Part shown: positions 16,325-23,405 of the stretch, piece by piece | How positions within the stretch are numbered: the first letter of the stretch is position 1 | How the letters are laid out: each line of letters begins with the position of its first letter | Assembly: GCF_050586345.1 (NCBI RefSeq) | Contig: NZ_JBOCEF010000004.1 | Span: 95,832-159,831, forward strand | Origin: JBOCEF01 sp050586345 | GTDB lineage: Bacteria > Pseudomonadota > Alphaproteobacteria > Rhodobacterales > Rhodobacteraceae | DNA: 64,000 nucleotides | Direction: 5' to 3' | Translations under genes and position numbers: made by a program | The notes under the pieces: generated by a model | Database searches by the model: none | The model's input: the letters and a program-made list of their open reading frames with translations, nothing else | What the model was told of the DNA's origin: nothing

Positions 16325-17590
16325 TCACCCCCCGGCGGCCAGCGCCAACCCCTCGCCCACCGCCGTGAAGGCCCGCGCCGAGCGCTGTTCCGCCCCCGGG
16401 CACAGCGCGGCCATGGCGTCCCGCACCGGGTGCATGAGGCTCGAGCCGCCGACGAGGAACACCGTCCCCACCGCCTCCGGCCCGACGCCCGCCGTTGCCA
16501 GCGTCTCGGCCGCCGCCGCGGCGATCTTCTCGGCCCAGGGGTCGGTCGAGCCGCGCAGGTCGGCGCCGTCCAGCGGCGCCCGCAGGCCCGCTTCAAGCAT
16601 CCCGAGGCGCACGCCGTCCTCGCCGCCGCCATTCGCCGCGATCTTCGCCGCCTCGACGGCGAAGGCCAGCTCGTGGCCCAGCTCCAGCTCGAGGCACCGC
16701 TCGAGGCGCTTGAGCTTCTCCGGCGCCTCGGCCAGGCGGCGCATCTTCTCCACCTCGCGCCGGGTCTGCGCGGTGTAGAGGAAGGGGATCTTCTCCCAGC
16801 TCGCGAGGTCCCGGTAGATCCCCTGCGGGGCCGGGTGGGCGCCCGACCCGATCTCGACCCGGATGGGCGAGCCCTTGCCCAGCAGCGGCGCGACATGGTC
16901 GAAGCCCAGCTGCCGGTCGAAATCCGCGCCGCCCACGCGCAGGCCGCCCGATCCGAGCAGCGCCAGCCCGCGCGGCGCGTCCGGGTCGGCGCGGAACAGG
17001 GTGAAATCCGAGGTGCCGCCGCCGATATCGACGATCAGGCCCAGCCCCGCGGCCCCATCCAGCGCCGCGGCGCCATAACCGATGGCGGCGGCCTCGGGTT
17101 CGGGGAGGAAGGTCACCTCCGCGAACCCGGCGGCCAGATACGCCTCGCGCAGGTCCGCCTCGGCCTGCGCATCGCGGGCGGGGTCGGCGTGGAAGCGCAC
17201 CGGGCGGCCCGAGACCACGCGGGTGAAGCGCCGCCCGGCCCCGGCCTCGGCCCGCGCCTTCACCACCGACAGGAACTGCGCCACCACGTCGATCAGCGTC
17301 ACCTGCCGCCGCCCGATGCGCCGCGTCTCGCGCATCAACGGCGCCCCGAGGACGAGTTTCAGGGCGCGCATGTAGCGGCCCTCCTCGCCCTCGAGCATCG
17401 CGGCGTCGGCGGCGGCGCCGATCAGCATGTCGCCGCCGTCATCCTCGAAGAACACCGCCGTGGGGATGGTCTCGGCCCCCTTCTCCAGCGGCACCAGCCG
17501 CGGCCCGTCGGCGAAAAGCGCGCCGGCGGCGGTGTTGGACGAGCCGAAATCGACGCCCAGCGCGTCGGTGAGGGGGAGATCGGATTGCAT
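16325..17590 (-). CDS. Hsp70-family protein (YegD-like, no substrate-binding domain)
   Basis: 421 residues, only the actin-like ATPase domain of Hsp70. Phosphate motif 1 is LGVDFGSSNTAAGAL near the N-terminus, phosphate 2 is LIVDIGGGTSDFTLF at about residue 190, and the adenosine motif VFLVGGSSLMHPVRDAM is near the C-terminus. LPEPEAAAIGYG is the conserved connect region. Length and lack of the peptide-binding domain match E. coli YegD and related bacterial proteins of unclear function, acting in the cytoplasm. ATG at 17590 is the only sensible start. It is monocistronic between a repeat-rich gap and the GFA-fold gene, which runs in the same direction. Confidence 0.85.
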   Translation of the reverse strand: MQSDLPLTDALGVDFGSSNTAAGALFADGPRLVPLEKGAETIPTAVFFEDDGGDMLIGAAADAAMLEGEEGRYMRALKLVLGAPLMRETRRIGRRQVTLIDVVAQFLSVVKARAEAGAGRRFTRVVSGRPVRFHADPARDAQAEADLREAYLAAGFAEVTFLPEPEAAAIGYGAAALDGAAGLGLIVDIGGGTSDFTLFRADPDAPRGLALLGSGGLRVGGADFDRQLGFDHVAPLLGKGSPIRVEIGSGAHPAPQGIYRDLASWEKIPFLYTAQTRREVEKMRRLAEAPEKLKRLERCLELELGHELAFAVEAAKIAANGGGEDGVRLGMLEAGLRAPLDGADLRGSTDPWAEKIAAAAAETLATAGVGPEAVGTVFLVGGSSLMHPVRDAMAALCPGAEQRSARAFTAVGEGLALAAGG

Positions 17591-17696
17591 GGGATTCGCT
17601 CGCGCAGGGGGAGGGGGCGGAGGGGAGGCGCGTGATAGCCGAGGCGGCCGCGCGGCTCAACGCCCTTGCGGCGTCCCCTGGCGGCAGGCGGCGCCC

Positions 17697-18176
17697 TCAG
17701 CCGCCCATGCGCGCCGGGTCCTCGGCCCGGCAGGGGGCGTAGCCGGGGGAGGTGTCGTGGCTGTCCGCGACCGAGAGGGACAGGAACGACGCGCGGGAGC
17801 GGGCGAAGACCTCGCGCTCCACCGCGAACCAGAAGCTCGGCGGGTCGAACATCCCGGCGGCGAGGCCGAGCAGGCCCGGAAGCGCCTCGAGGCGCCACAT
17901 CACCTGCCCGCCGCAGATCGCGCAGAAATGGTTGGTGAAATCGCGCCCGGACTCGGTGGTGAAGGTATAGGGGCGGAGCTCGCCGGACAGGATTTCGACC
18001 TGACTTTCGGGGAAATAGGCCGACACGCCCAGCGCCGAGCCGGTGCGCAGCTGGCAGCCGCGGCAATGGCAGGCCACCGCCTTGGCGGGCGCGCCCGTGG
18101 TGCGGAACCGCACGGCGCCGCAGAGGCAGCCGCCCTCGTGCGTCTCTTGCCCCGCCTTGCCCGCGTCTTCCACCAT
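17697..18176 (-). CDS. GFA/CENP-V-fold zinc protein
   Basis: 159 residues. All zinc-ligand clusters of the glutathione-dependent formaldehyde-activating (GFA) fold are present: GGCLCGAVRF, VACHCRGCQLRTG and HFCAICGGQV. The family includes S-hydroxymethylglutathione synthase, but most members have no proven activity. The C-terminus is longer than minimal members and contains a further Cys (GYAPCRAED). The ATG at 18176 starts 129 bp from the divergent IclR gene, so the two share an intergenic promoter region. No function is assigned beyond the fold. Confidence 0.8.
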   Translation of the reverse strand: MVEDAGKAGQETHEGGCLCGAVRFRTTGAPAKAVACHCRGCQLRTGSALGVSAYFPESQVEILSGELRPYTFTTESGRDFTNHFCAICGGQVMWRLEALPGLLGLAAGMFDPPSFWFAVEREVFARSRASFLSLSVADSHDTSPGYAPCRAEDPARMGG

Positions 18177-18262
18177 CGCGCCCTCCCCCGGCCGGTTCCC
18201 GCGCATCCTGTCCGCCCCGCCCCCGCGCGGGCAAGCCCGAACCGCCGCTGGACGCCGCCGCC

Positions 18263-18305
18263 CCCCGGGCCTCTCCTTGCGCGCGTCGCAAGGAGAGGCC
18301 CGGGG
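18263..18305 (+). promoter_or_regulatory. Perfect 19-bp inverted repeat ending at the IclR start codon, enclosing its ribosome site
   Basis: Arms 18263-18281 and 18287-18305 are exact complements with the 5-nt loop CGCGT. The right arm contains AGGAGAGG (18291-18298), an ideal Shine-Dalgarno, and ends immediately before the ATG at 18306. In RNA the ribosome site would be buried in a 19-bp stem; in DNA it is a large symmetric protein-binding site. Either way it should strongly limit expression of the regulator. Confidence 0.7.
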
Positions 18306-19118
18306 ATGCGCGAAAGCCAGGTGAAGTCGATCCAGTCCCTGGCGCGGGGCCTCGAGGTGCTGCACCTCTTGCAGACCTCGGGCGCCTGCACGCTGCATGA
18401 CCTGCACCGGATGTCCGGCATCCCCAAGGCCTCCTTGCTGCGGATCCTCAAGACCCTGCAGGAACAGGGCGTCGCCTGGCGGCGGATGGTGGACGACGCC
18501 TATGTCCCCTCCTATTCGCTTGCCGAGATGGCGGGGCGGATGGACCGGGACCACGCGCTGATGGAGGTCGCCTCGCCCGTCCTGAAAGCGCTGACCGAGG
18601 AGATCCGCTGGCCATCCGTCGTCGCCGTGCCGCGGCTGACGCATATGGAGGTGATCGAGACCAATGTCTCGCGCGCCTATTTCGACGACATCGCGCTGGG
18701 ACCGGCGGGGTTCCGGGTGAACATGCTGCGCTCGGCCTCGGGGCGCGCCTACCTGGCGGCCTGTCCGGCGGCGGAGCGGGAGGCGGTGCTGGAGAGCCTG
18801 CGGCGGTCCGCGCGCAAGGGCGACCGGCTGGCCCGCAGCGCGGCTTACGTGGAGCAGGTGCTGGCCGAGGTCCGCAGCGCGGGCTACGCGCTGCGCGACC
18901 CCGATTTCGGCGGCGATTTCGACGAGGGGCGGGCGGTGCGCGATGACGGGCGGGAATCGCTCGGGGTCGCGGTGCGGCTGGGGGCGCATGTCCCGGGGTC
19001 GATCAACATCACCTGGACCCGCCGGGTGCTGGGCCGCGCCGCCGGGGCCGCGCGCTTCGCCGAGCCCGCGGCGCGGGCGGCGCGGGAGATCGCGGACCGG
19101 CTGGCGCGCCGGGCCTGA
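18306..19118 (+). CDS. IclR-family transcriptional regulator, probable controller of the downstream carboxylase operon
   Basis: 270 residues. Winged helix at about residues 8-70 (SLARGLEVLHLLQTSGACTL, then SGIPKASLLRILKTLQEQG). The IclR effector-binding domain follows, with NMLRSASGRAYLAACPAAER and GSINITWTRRVLGR. ATG at 18306 was chosen because it begins the conserved N-terminus directly after AGGAGAGG; the longer open frame upstream has no similarity. It is oriented with the accB operon, which starts 155 bp downstream behind a separate palindrome, so it probably senses that pathway's substrate or intermediate. Confidence 0.88.
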   Translation: MRESQVKSIQSLARGLEVLHLLQTSGACTLHDLHRMSGIPKASLLRILKTLQEQGVAWRRMVDDAYVPSYSLAEMAGRMDRDHALMEVASPVLKALTEEIRWPSVVAVPRLTHMEVIETNVSRAYFDDIALGPAGFRVNMLRSASGRAYLAACPAAEREAVLESLRRSARKGDRLARSAAYVEQVLAEVRSAGYALRDPDFGGDFDEGRAVRDDGRESLGVAVRLGAHVPGSINITWTRRVLGRAAGAARFAEPAARAAREIADRLARRA

Positions 19119-19156
19119 TCCGCCGCCGCTCCCTCCGCCGTTCCGGTATTCGCCAA

Positions 19157-19175
19157 GGTTTCACGGGGTGAAACC
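19157..19175. promoter_or_regulatory. Candidate IclR operator upstream of accB
   Basis: Perfect 8-bp inverted repeat GGTTTCAC-GGG-GTGAAACC, 98 bp before the accB ATG in an otherwise plain 155-bp gap. The 19-bp length and symmetry suit an IclR or GntR dimer. It is AT-richer than its surroundings. Confidence 0.6.
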
Positions 19176-19273
19176 CTGGGCTGCGCCCGATTGAGCGGCC
19201 GGGTCCGCGTCCCTAGCGTCCGGCCTCGACTGCGCGGGGGCCGCCCCCGCGCCCGGGAGGAAAGGGAAGCGGG

Positions 19274-19750
19274 ATGAGCGGACTGACGCGCGCCGATATC
19301 GACGAGATCCTGTCGCTGGTCGAGAAATCGGATTTCGACGAGCTGAAGCTGGAGATGGGCGACCTGAAGCTGGAGCTGCGGCGCAAGGGGGCGATGGCCG
19401 CCGCGCCCGCCGCCCCGGCGGCCCCCGCCCCGGCGCCTGCCGCCGAGGCCCCCGCGCCCGCCCCTGCCGCCGCCGCCGTGCCCGCGCCGGTCACCGCCTC
19501 GGGCGGCGGCTCGGAGGTGCCCGCGCCGCTGCTGGGCGCCTTCTACCGCGCGCCGAAACCGGGGGCCGAGCCCTTCGTGAAGGTGGGCGACAGCGTCACC
19601 GAGGACACCGTGGTCGGCATCATCGAGGTGATGAAGCTGATGAACTCGGTCACCGCCGGGATCGCGGGCACGATCACCGAGATCATCGCCCCCGACGGCG
19701 AGCTGGTGGAGCACGGCGCGCCGCTGCTGCGCATCGCCCCCGCGGCGTGA
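19274..19750 (+). CDS. accB: Biotin carboxyl carrier protein
   Basis: 158 residues with the AccB layout. An N-terminal helix region (about 1-40; LTRADIDEILSLVEKSDFDE, KLEMGDLKLELRR) is followed by a flexible Ala/Pro linker (about 42-75) and the biotinyl domain. Biotin is attached to Lys in IEVMKLMNSV (about residue 120), inside the usual GDSVTEDTVVGIIEVMKLMN region. GAFYRAPKPGAEPFVKVGD marks the AccB thumb. It shuttles carboxyl-biotin between the carboxylase and transferase encoded next. The ATG has AGGAAAGGGAAG upstream. As it is encoded with a PycB-type transferase rather than accA/accD, it probably does not serve fatty acid synthesis. Confidence 0.92.
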   Translation: MSGLTRADIDEILSLVEKSDFDELKLEMGDLKLELRRKGAMAAAPAAPAAPAPAPAAEAPAPAPAAAAVPAPVTASGGGSEVPAPLLGAFYRAPKPGAEPFVKVGDSVTEDTVVGIIEVMKLMNSVTAGIAGTITEIIAPDGELVEHGAPLLRIAPAA

Positions 19751-19756
19751 TCCGCC

Positions 19757-21124
19757 ATGACCATCACCCCCATCCGCCGCATCTTCATCGCCAACCGGGG
19801 CGAGATCGCGGTGCGCATCATCCGCACCTGCCGGGCGCTCGGCATCGAGACCGTGCTGGGCGTGAGCCAGGCGGATCGCGAAAGCCTCGGGGCGCGGCTT
19901 GCGACCCGGGCGGTGGTCCTCGGCCCCGCGCCCGCGACGCAGAGCTACCTGCGGGTCGAAACCGTGGTCGAGGCCGCCAAGGGCACGGGCTGCGACGCCA
20001 TCCACCCGGGCTATGGCTTCCTGTCGGAAAACCGTGCGCTGGCAGAGGCTTGCGCCGAGCACGGGCTGATCTTCATCGGCCCCTCGCCCGAGAACCTCGC
20101 CGCCGTGGGCGACAAGCTGACGGCGCGCAGCCATGCCGAGGCCGCGGGCGCCCCCCTGACCCCCGGCGGGTCGGTGGACACGGTCGAAGAGGCCGAGGCG
20201 CTGGCCGAAAAGGTCGGCTTCCCGATGCTCATCAAGGCCGTCTCCGGCGGCGGCGGGCGCGGGATGAAGCGGGTGGACCGCAAGGAAGACCTCGGGCCGC
20301 AGCTTGACCTCGCCATCTCCGAGGCCGCGGCGGCCTTCGGGGACGGGCGGGTGTACCTGGAACGCTTCGTCACCGTGGGGCGGCATGTCGAGGTGCAGAT
20401 CATCTCGGACGGCGAGACGGTGATCCATGCAGGCGAACGCGACTGCTCGGTCCAGCGCCGCTATCAGAAACTGGTCGAGGAGGCGCCCGCGCCGGGCCTG
20501 CCCCCGGCGCTGCGGCAGGGGCTGCTGGACGCGGCGGTGGGCTATGCGCGGCATATCGGCTACCGCTCGCTCGGCACCGTCGAGTTCCTCGTCGACGTGG
20601 AGCGGGAGGCGTTCTATTTCCTCGAGATGAACGCCCGCGTGCAGGTGGAGCACCCGGTGACCGAGGCGATCACGGGGCTGGACCTGATCGCGCTGCAGAT
20701 CTCCATCGCCGAGGGGCGGCCCCTGACGATCGGCCAGGACGACATCCGCCTGGGCGGTCACGCCGTGGAATGCCGGTTGAACGCCGAGGACCCGGACAAT
20801 GGCTTCATGCCCAGCCCCGGCCGGGTGACCGAGGCGTGGTTCCCGCACATGCCCGGCCTGCGCGTCGACACCCACATGCAGCCCGGCGCGATGATCCCGC
20901 CCCATTACGACAGCATGGTCGCCAAGCTGATCGCCTGGGGCGAGACGCGCGAGGCGGCGCTGGACGTGATGCAGGCGGCCTTGCGGACCTGCGTGCTGGA
21001 GGGGGTGAAGACCAACGCCGCCCTCCATGCCGCCATCACCGCGGAGGAGACGTTCCGCGCGGGCGGCGTGGACACCACTTACCTTCCCGGGCTGCTCGCC
21101 CGCATGGCGGAGGCGCCGAAATGA
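19757..21124 (+). CDS. accC: Biotin carboxylase
   Basis: 455 residues, the standard length. ATP-grasp features are complete: IFIANRGEIAVRIIRTCRAL at the N-terminus, IHPGYGFLSENRALAEAC, the glycine-rich lid SGGGGRGMKRV, HVEVQIISDGE, and the catalytic EMNARVQVEHPVTEAITG. It carboxylates the biotin of AccB with bicarbonate and ATP in the cytoplasm. It starts 6 bp after accB and overlaps the transferase by 4 bp. Its operon partners show that it feeds a dedicated carboxylase; a second, housekeeping accC would be expected elsewhere. Confidence 0.93.
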   Translation: MTITPIRRIFIANRGEIAVRIIRTCRALGIETVLGVSQADRESLGARLATRAVVLGPAPATQSYLRVETVVEAAKGTGCDAIHPGYGFLSENRALAEACAEHGLIFIGPSPENLAAVGDKLTARSHAEAAGAPLTPGGSVDTVEEAEALAEKVGFPMLIKAVSGGGGRGMKRVDRKEDLGPQLDLAISEAAAAFGDGRVYLERFVTVGRHVEVQIISDGETVIHAGERDCSVQRRYQKLVEEAPAPGLPPALRQGLLDAAVGYARHIGYRSLGTVEFLVDVEREAFYFLEMNARVQVEHPVTEAITGLDLIALQISIAEGRPLTIGQDDIRLGGHAVECRLNAEDPDNGFMPSPGRVTEAWFPHMPGLRVDTHMQPGAMIPPHYDSMVAKLIAWGETREAALDVMQAALRTCVLEGVKTNAALHAAITAEETFRAGGVDTTYLPGLLARMAEAPK

Positions 21125-22587
21125 CTGACGTCACCCTGATCGACACCACCGTCCGCGACGGCAACCAGTCCAACTGGGGCGCCACCGGCCTCGACACCGG
21201 CATGATGCTGCAGATCGCCCCGGTGATGGAGCGGGTGGGCTTCGAGGCGATCGACTTCACCACCTCGACCCACATGGCCGTCGCCGTGCGCTTCAAGCAG
21301 GAGGACCCGTGGGAGCGCCTGCGCCTGTTCCGCGCGGCGTGCCCCACGACGAAGCTGAGCTTCCTGACCACCGGGATGCGCTTCATTTCGTGGGAGACGG
21401 CAAGCGAAGAGCTGATGGAGTTCGCCTTCCGCCTGCTCGTGAACAACGGCATCGACCGCTTCGCCGTGATGGACCCGATGAACAACGTGCCGGCGATGCT
21501 GAACATGGCGCAGATCACCCGCAAGGCGGGGGGCGGGCAGATCGTGGCGGCGCTGACCTTCACCCTGTCGCCGCTGCATGACGACGCCCATTTCGCCGAC
21601 GCCGCGCGGCGGCTGACCGCCTCGGGGCATTTCGACAAGCTGTATCTGAAAGACCCCGGCGGGCTGGTGACGCCGGAACGCGCGCGGACGCTGATGCCCG
21701 CGCTGAAGGCGGCCTGCGGGGCGGCGCCGCTGGAGTTCCATTCCCACTGCACCATCGGCCTCGGCCCGTTCAGCTACCTGGAAGCCGCCGAGGACGCGCC
21801 CTGCCTGCACACCGCGGCGGGACCGGCGGCGAACGGGACGTCCCAGCCCTCGATGCTCAACATCATCGCCAACCTGCGGGACCTCGGGCACTCGGTGGAT
21901 GTCGACGACGAGGCGGCGGCCGAGATGGGCGCCTATTTCACCGCGCTGGCGCAGGCCGAGGGGCTGCAGCACGGGGTTCCGGGCGAGTTCGACCGCGCCT
22001 ATTTCCGCCACCAGATGCCCGGCGGGATGATGGGCACGATGAAGCGCCAGCTGGCCGAGACCAAGCGCCTCCATCTTCTGCCGCAGGTGCTGGCGGAGGT
22101 GGAGAAGGTCCGCGCCGATCTCGGCTATCCGATCATGGTCACGCCGTTCAGCCAGGTCGTGGGCACGCAGGCGCTGCTGAACGTGCTGTCGGGGGAGCGC
22201 TACGCCACCGTGCCGGACGAGGTCACGCGCTATGTGCTCGGCCGTTTCGGCGCCCCGGCGATGCCGCTGGACCCGCAGGTGGAGGACCGGATCAAGTCCT
22301 CGAAACGCGCCAAGGAATTGGAGGCCGAGCCGAAGATGGCCAGCCTCGATGAGCTGCGGGCCAGGATCGGCAAGCAGTATTCGGACGAGGAGTTCCTGCT
22401 GCGCGCCGTCATGCCCGCCGACCAGGTGGACGCGATGAAGGCGGCGGGGCCTGCGCGGCGGATATACGATCCGAAATCGCGCCCCGTCGTGGACCTGGTG
22501 AAGGGCCTGACCGCCAAGAAAGGCCTCGGCCATGTGAAGATCGAGAAACCGGGCTTCACGCTCGAACTGAAAGGGGGCGCCGCATGA
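21121..22587 (+). CDS. Carboxyltransferase subunit of PycB/OadA (HMGL-like barrel) type, biotin-dependent
   Basis: 488 residues. The metal-dependent barrel starts with LIDTTVRDGNQSNWG. LYLKDPGGLVTPERA carries the Lys that is carbamylated in this family, HSHCTIGLGPFSY the metal-binding His pair (207, 209), and GTSQPSMLNI the catalytic Thr block. The C-terminal PYC/OADA domain (about 310-480) is present, but there is no biotinyl domain, which is supplied by AccB. Relatives transfer CO2 onto, or off, the methyl carbon next to a ketone (pyruvate/oxaloacetate, methylmalonyl-CoA/pyruvate). The usual HxHDT is HSHCT here, with Cys210 replacing Asp, so the substrate may differ. Context with acetoacetyl-CoA synthetase and an SDR suggests a simple ketone as acceptor (inference). 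Confidence 0.85.
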   Translation: MTDVTLIDTTVRDGNQSNWGATGLDTGMMLQIAPVMERVGFEAIDFTTSTHMAVAVRFKQEDPWERLRLFRAACPTTKLSFLTTGMRFISWETASEELMEFAFRLLVNNGIDRFAVMDPMNNVPAMLNMAQITRKAGGGQIVAALTFTLSPLHDDAHFADAARRLTASGHFDKLYLKDPGGLVTPERARTLMPALKAACGAAPLEFHSHCTIGLGPFSYLEAAEDAPCLHTAAGPAANGTSQPSMLNIIANLRDLGHSVDVDDEAAAEMGAYFTALAQAEGLQHGVPGEFDRAYFRHQMPGGMMGTMKRQLAETKRLHLLPQVLAEVEKVRADLGYPIMVTPFSQVVGTQALLNVLSGERYATVPDEVTRYVLGRFGAPAMPLDPQVEDRIKSSKRAKELEAEPKMASLDELRARIGKQYSDEEFLLRAVMPADQVDAMKAAGPARRIYDPKSRPVVDLVKGLTAKKGLGHVKIEKPGFTLELKGGAA

Positions 22588-23405
22588 CCCGCTATACCGC
22601 AGCCATTTTCGACATCGACGGCACCCTGGCGATGATGGACAAGGCCACGGGGACCTACGAGGCCCTGCCCGGCGCCATCGAGGCGATGGAGGCCTGCCGC
22701 GCCAGGGGGATGGAGGTGATCGCCTATACCAACGGCACCTTCTTCCCGCCCGCGCATTACGACCCCCGCCTGGCCGACGCCGGGATCATGGTCGAGGCGG
22801 GCAAGCTGCTGACCCCCGCCGTGGTCGGCGCCGCGCGGATGGCGGCGATGGGGATCAAGCGGGCCATGGTGCTCGGCGGCGACGGCACCGCCGTGCCGAT
22901 GCAGGATGCGGGGATCGAGGTGGTGGCCCCGACGGCGGAGAACGCCAAGGACGTGGAAGCCGTGATGCTCGGCTACACAAGCGATTTCGGCGCGGCGGAG
23001 CTGGAGGCGGTGGTGCAGGCGGTCTGGGCGGGGGCGAAGCCCTTCGCCGGGTCCGTCGCGCCCTATTTCGCCGGCGCGGGCGGGCGGCTGCTGGGGATCT
23101 CGGGCGCCATCGCCGCGGCGCTTGAGAACGCGACCGAGGTCCCGGTGACGGTGTTCGGCAAACCCGAGGCCGCGGGGCTGGAGATGGCGGCGGAGATGAC
23201 CGGCGCGGCCTTCGCAGACATGATCGTGATCGGCGACGACCCGAAGCTGGAGATCGTCATGGCCCGCCGCGCCGGGGCCTTCGCCATCGGCGTGACCACC
23301 GGCATCCGCGACGAGGCGGCGTTCAACGCGGCGCCCGAGGGCGACCGCGCCAATGTCGTCATCCCCACCCTCGAGAATTTCGGAGCGCAGCCGTGGATGG
23401 AATGA
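22584..23405 (+). CDS. HAD-superfamily (type IIA cap) hydrolase
   Basis: 273 residues. HAD motif I is FDIDGTLAMMD (nucleophile and acid Asp at about 9 and 11), motif II is in IAYTNGTFFPP, motif III Lys is in VFGKPEAAGLEMAA, and motif IV is IVIGDDPKLEIVMA. The C2-type cap and the GKP motif place it with NagD/pNPPase-like phosphatases. ATGA overlap at both ends (with the transferase before and the synthetase after) makes it an integral operon member. It might dephosphorylate a pathway or repair metabolite; substrate unknown. Confidence 0.82.
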   Translation: MTRYTAAIFDIDGTLAMMDKATGTYEALPGAIEAMEACRARGMEVIAYTNGTFFPPAHYDPRLADAGIMVEAGKLLTPAVVGAARMAAMGIKRAMVLGGDGTAVPMQDAGIEVVAPTAENAKDVEAVMLGYTSDFGAAELEAVVQAVWAGAKPFAGSVAPYFAGAGGRLLGISGAIAAALENATEVPVTVFGKPEAAGLEMAAEMTGAAFADMIVIGDDPKLEIVMARRAGAFAIGVTTGIRDEAAFNAAPEGDRANVVIPTLENFGAQPWME

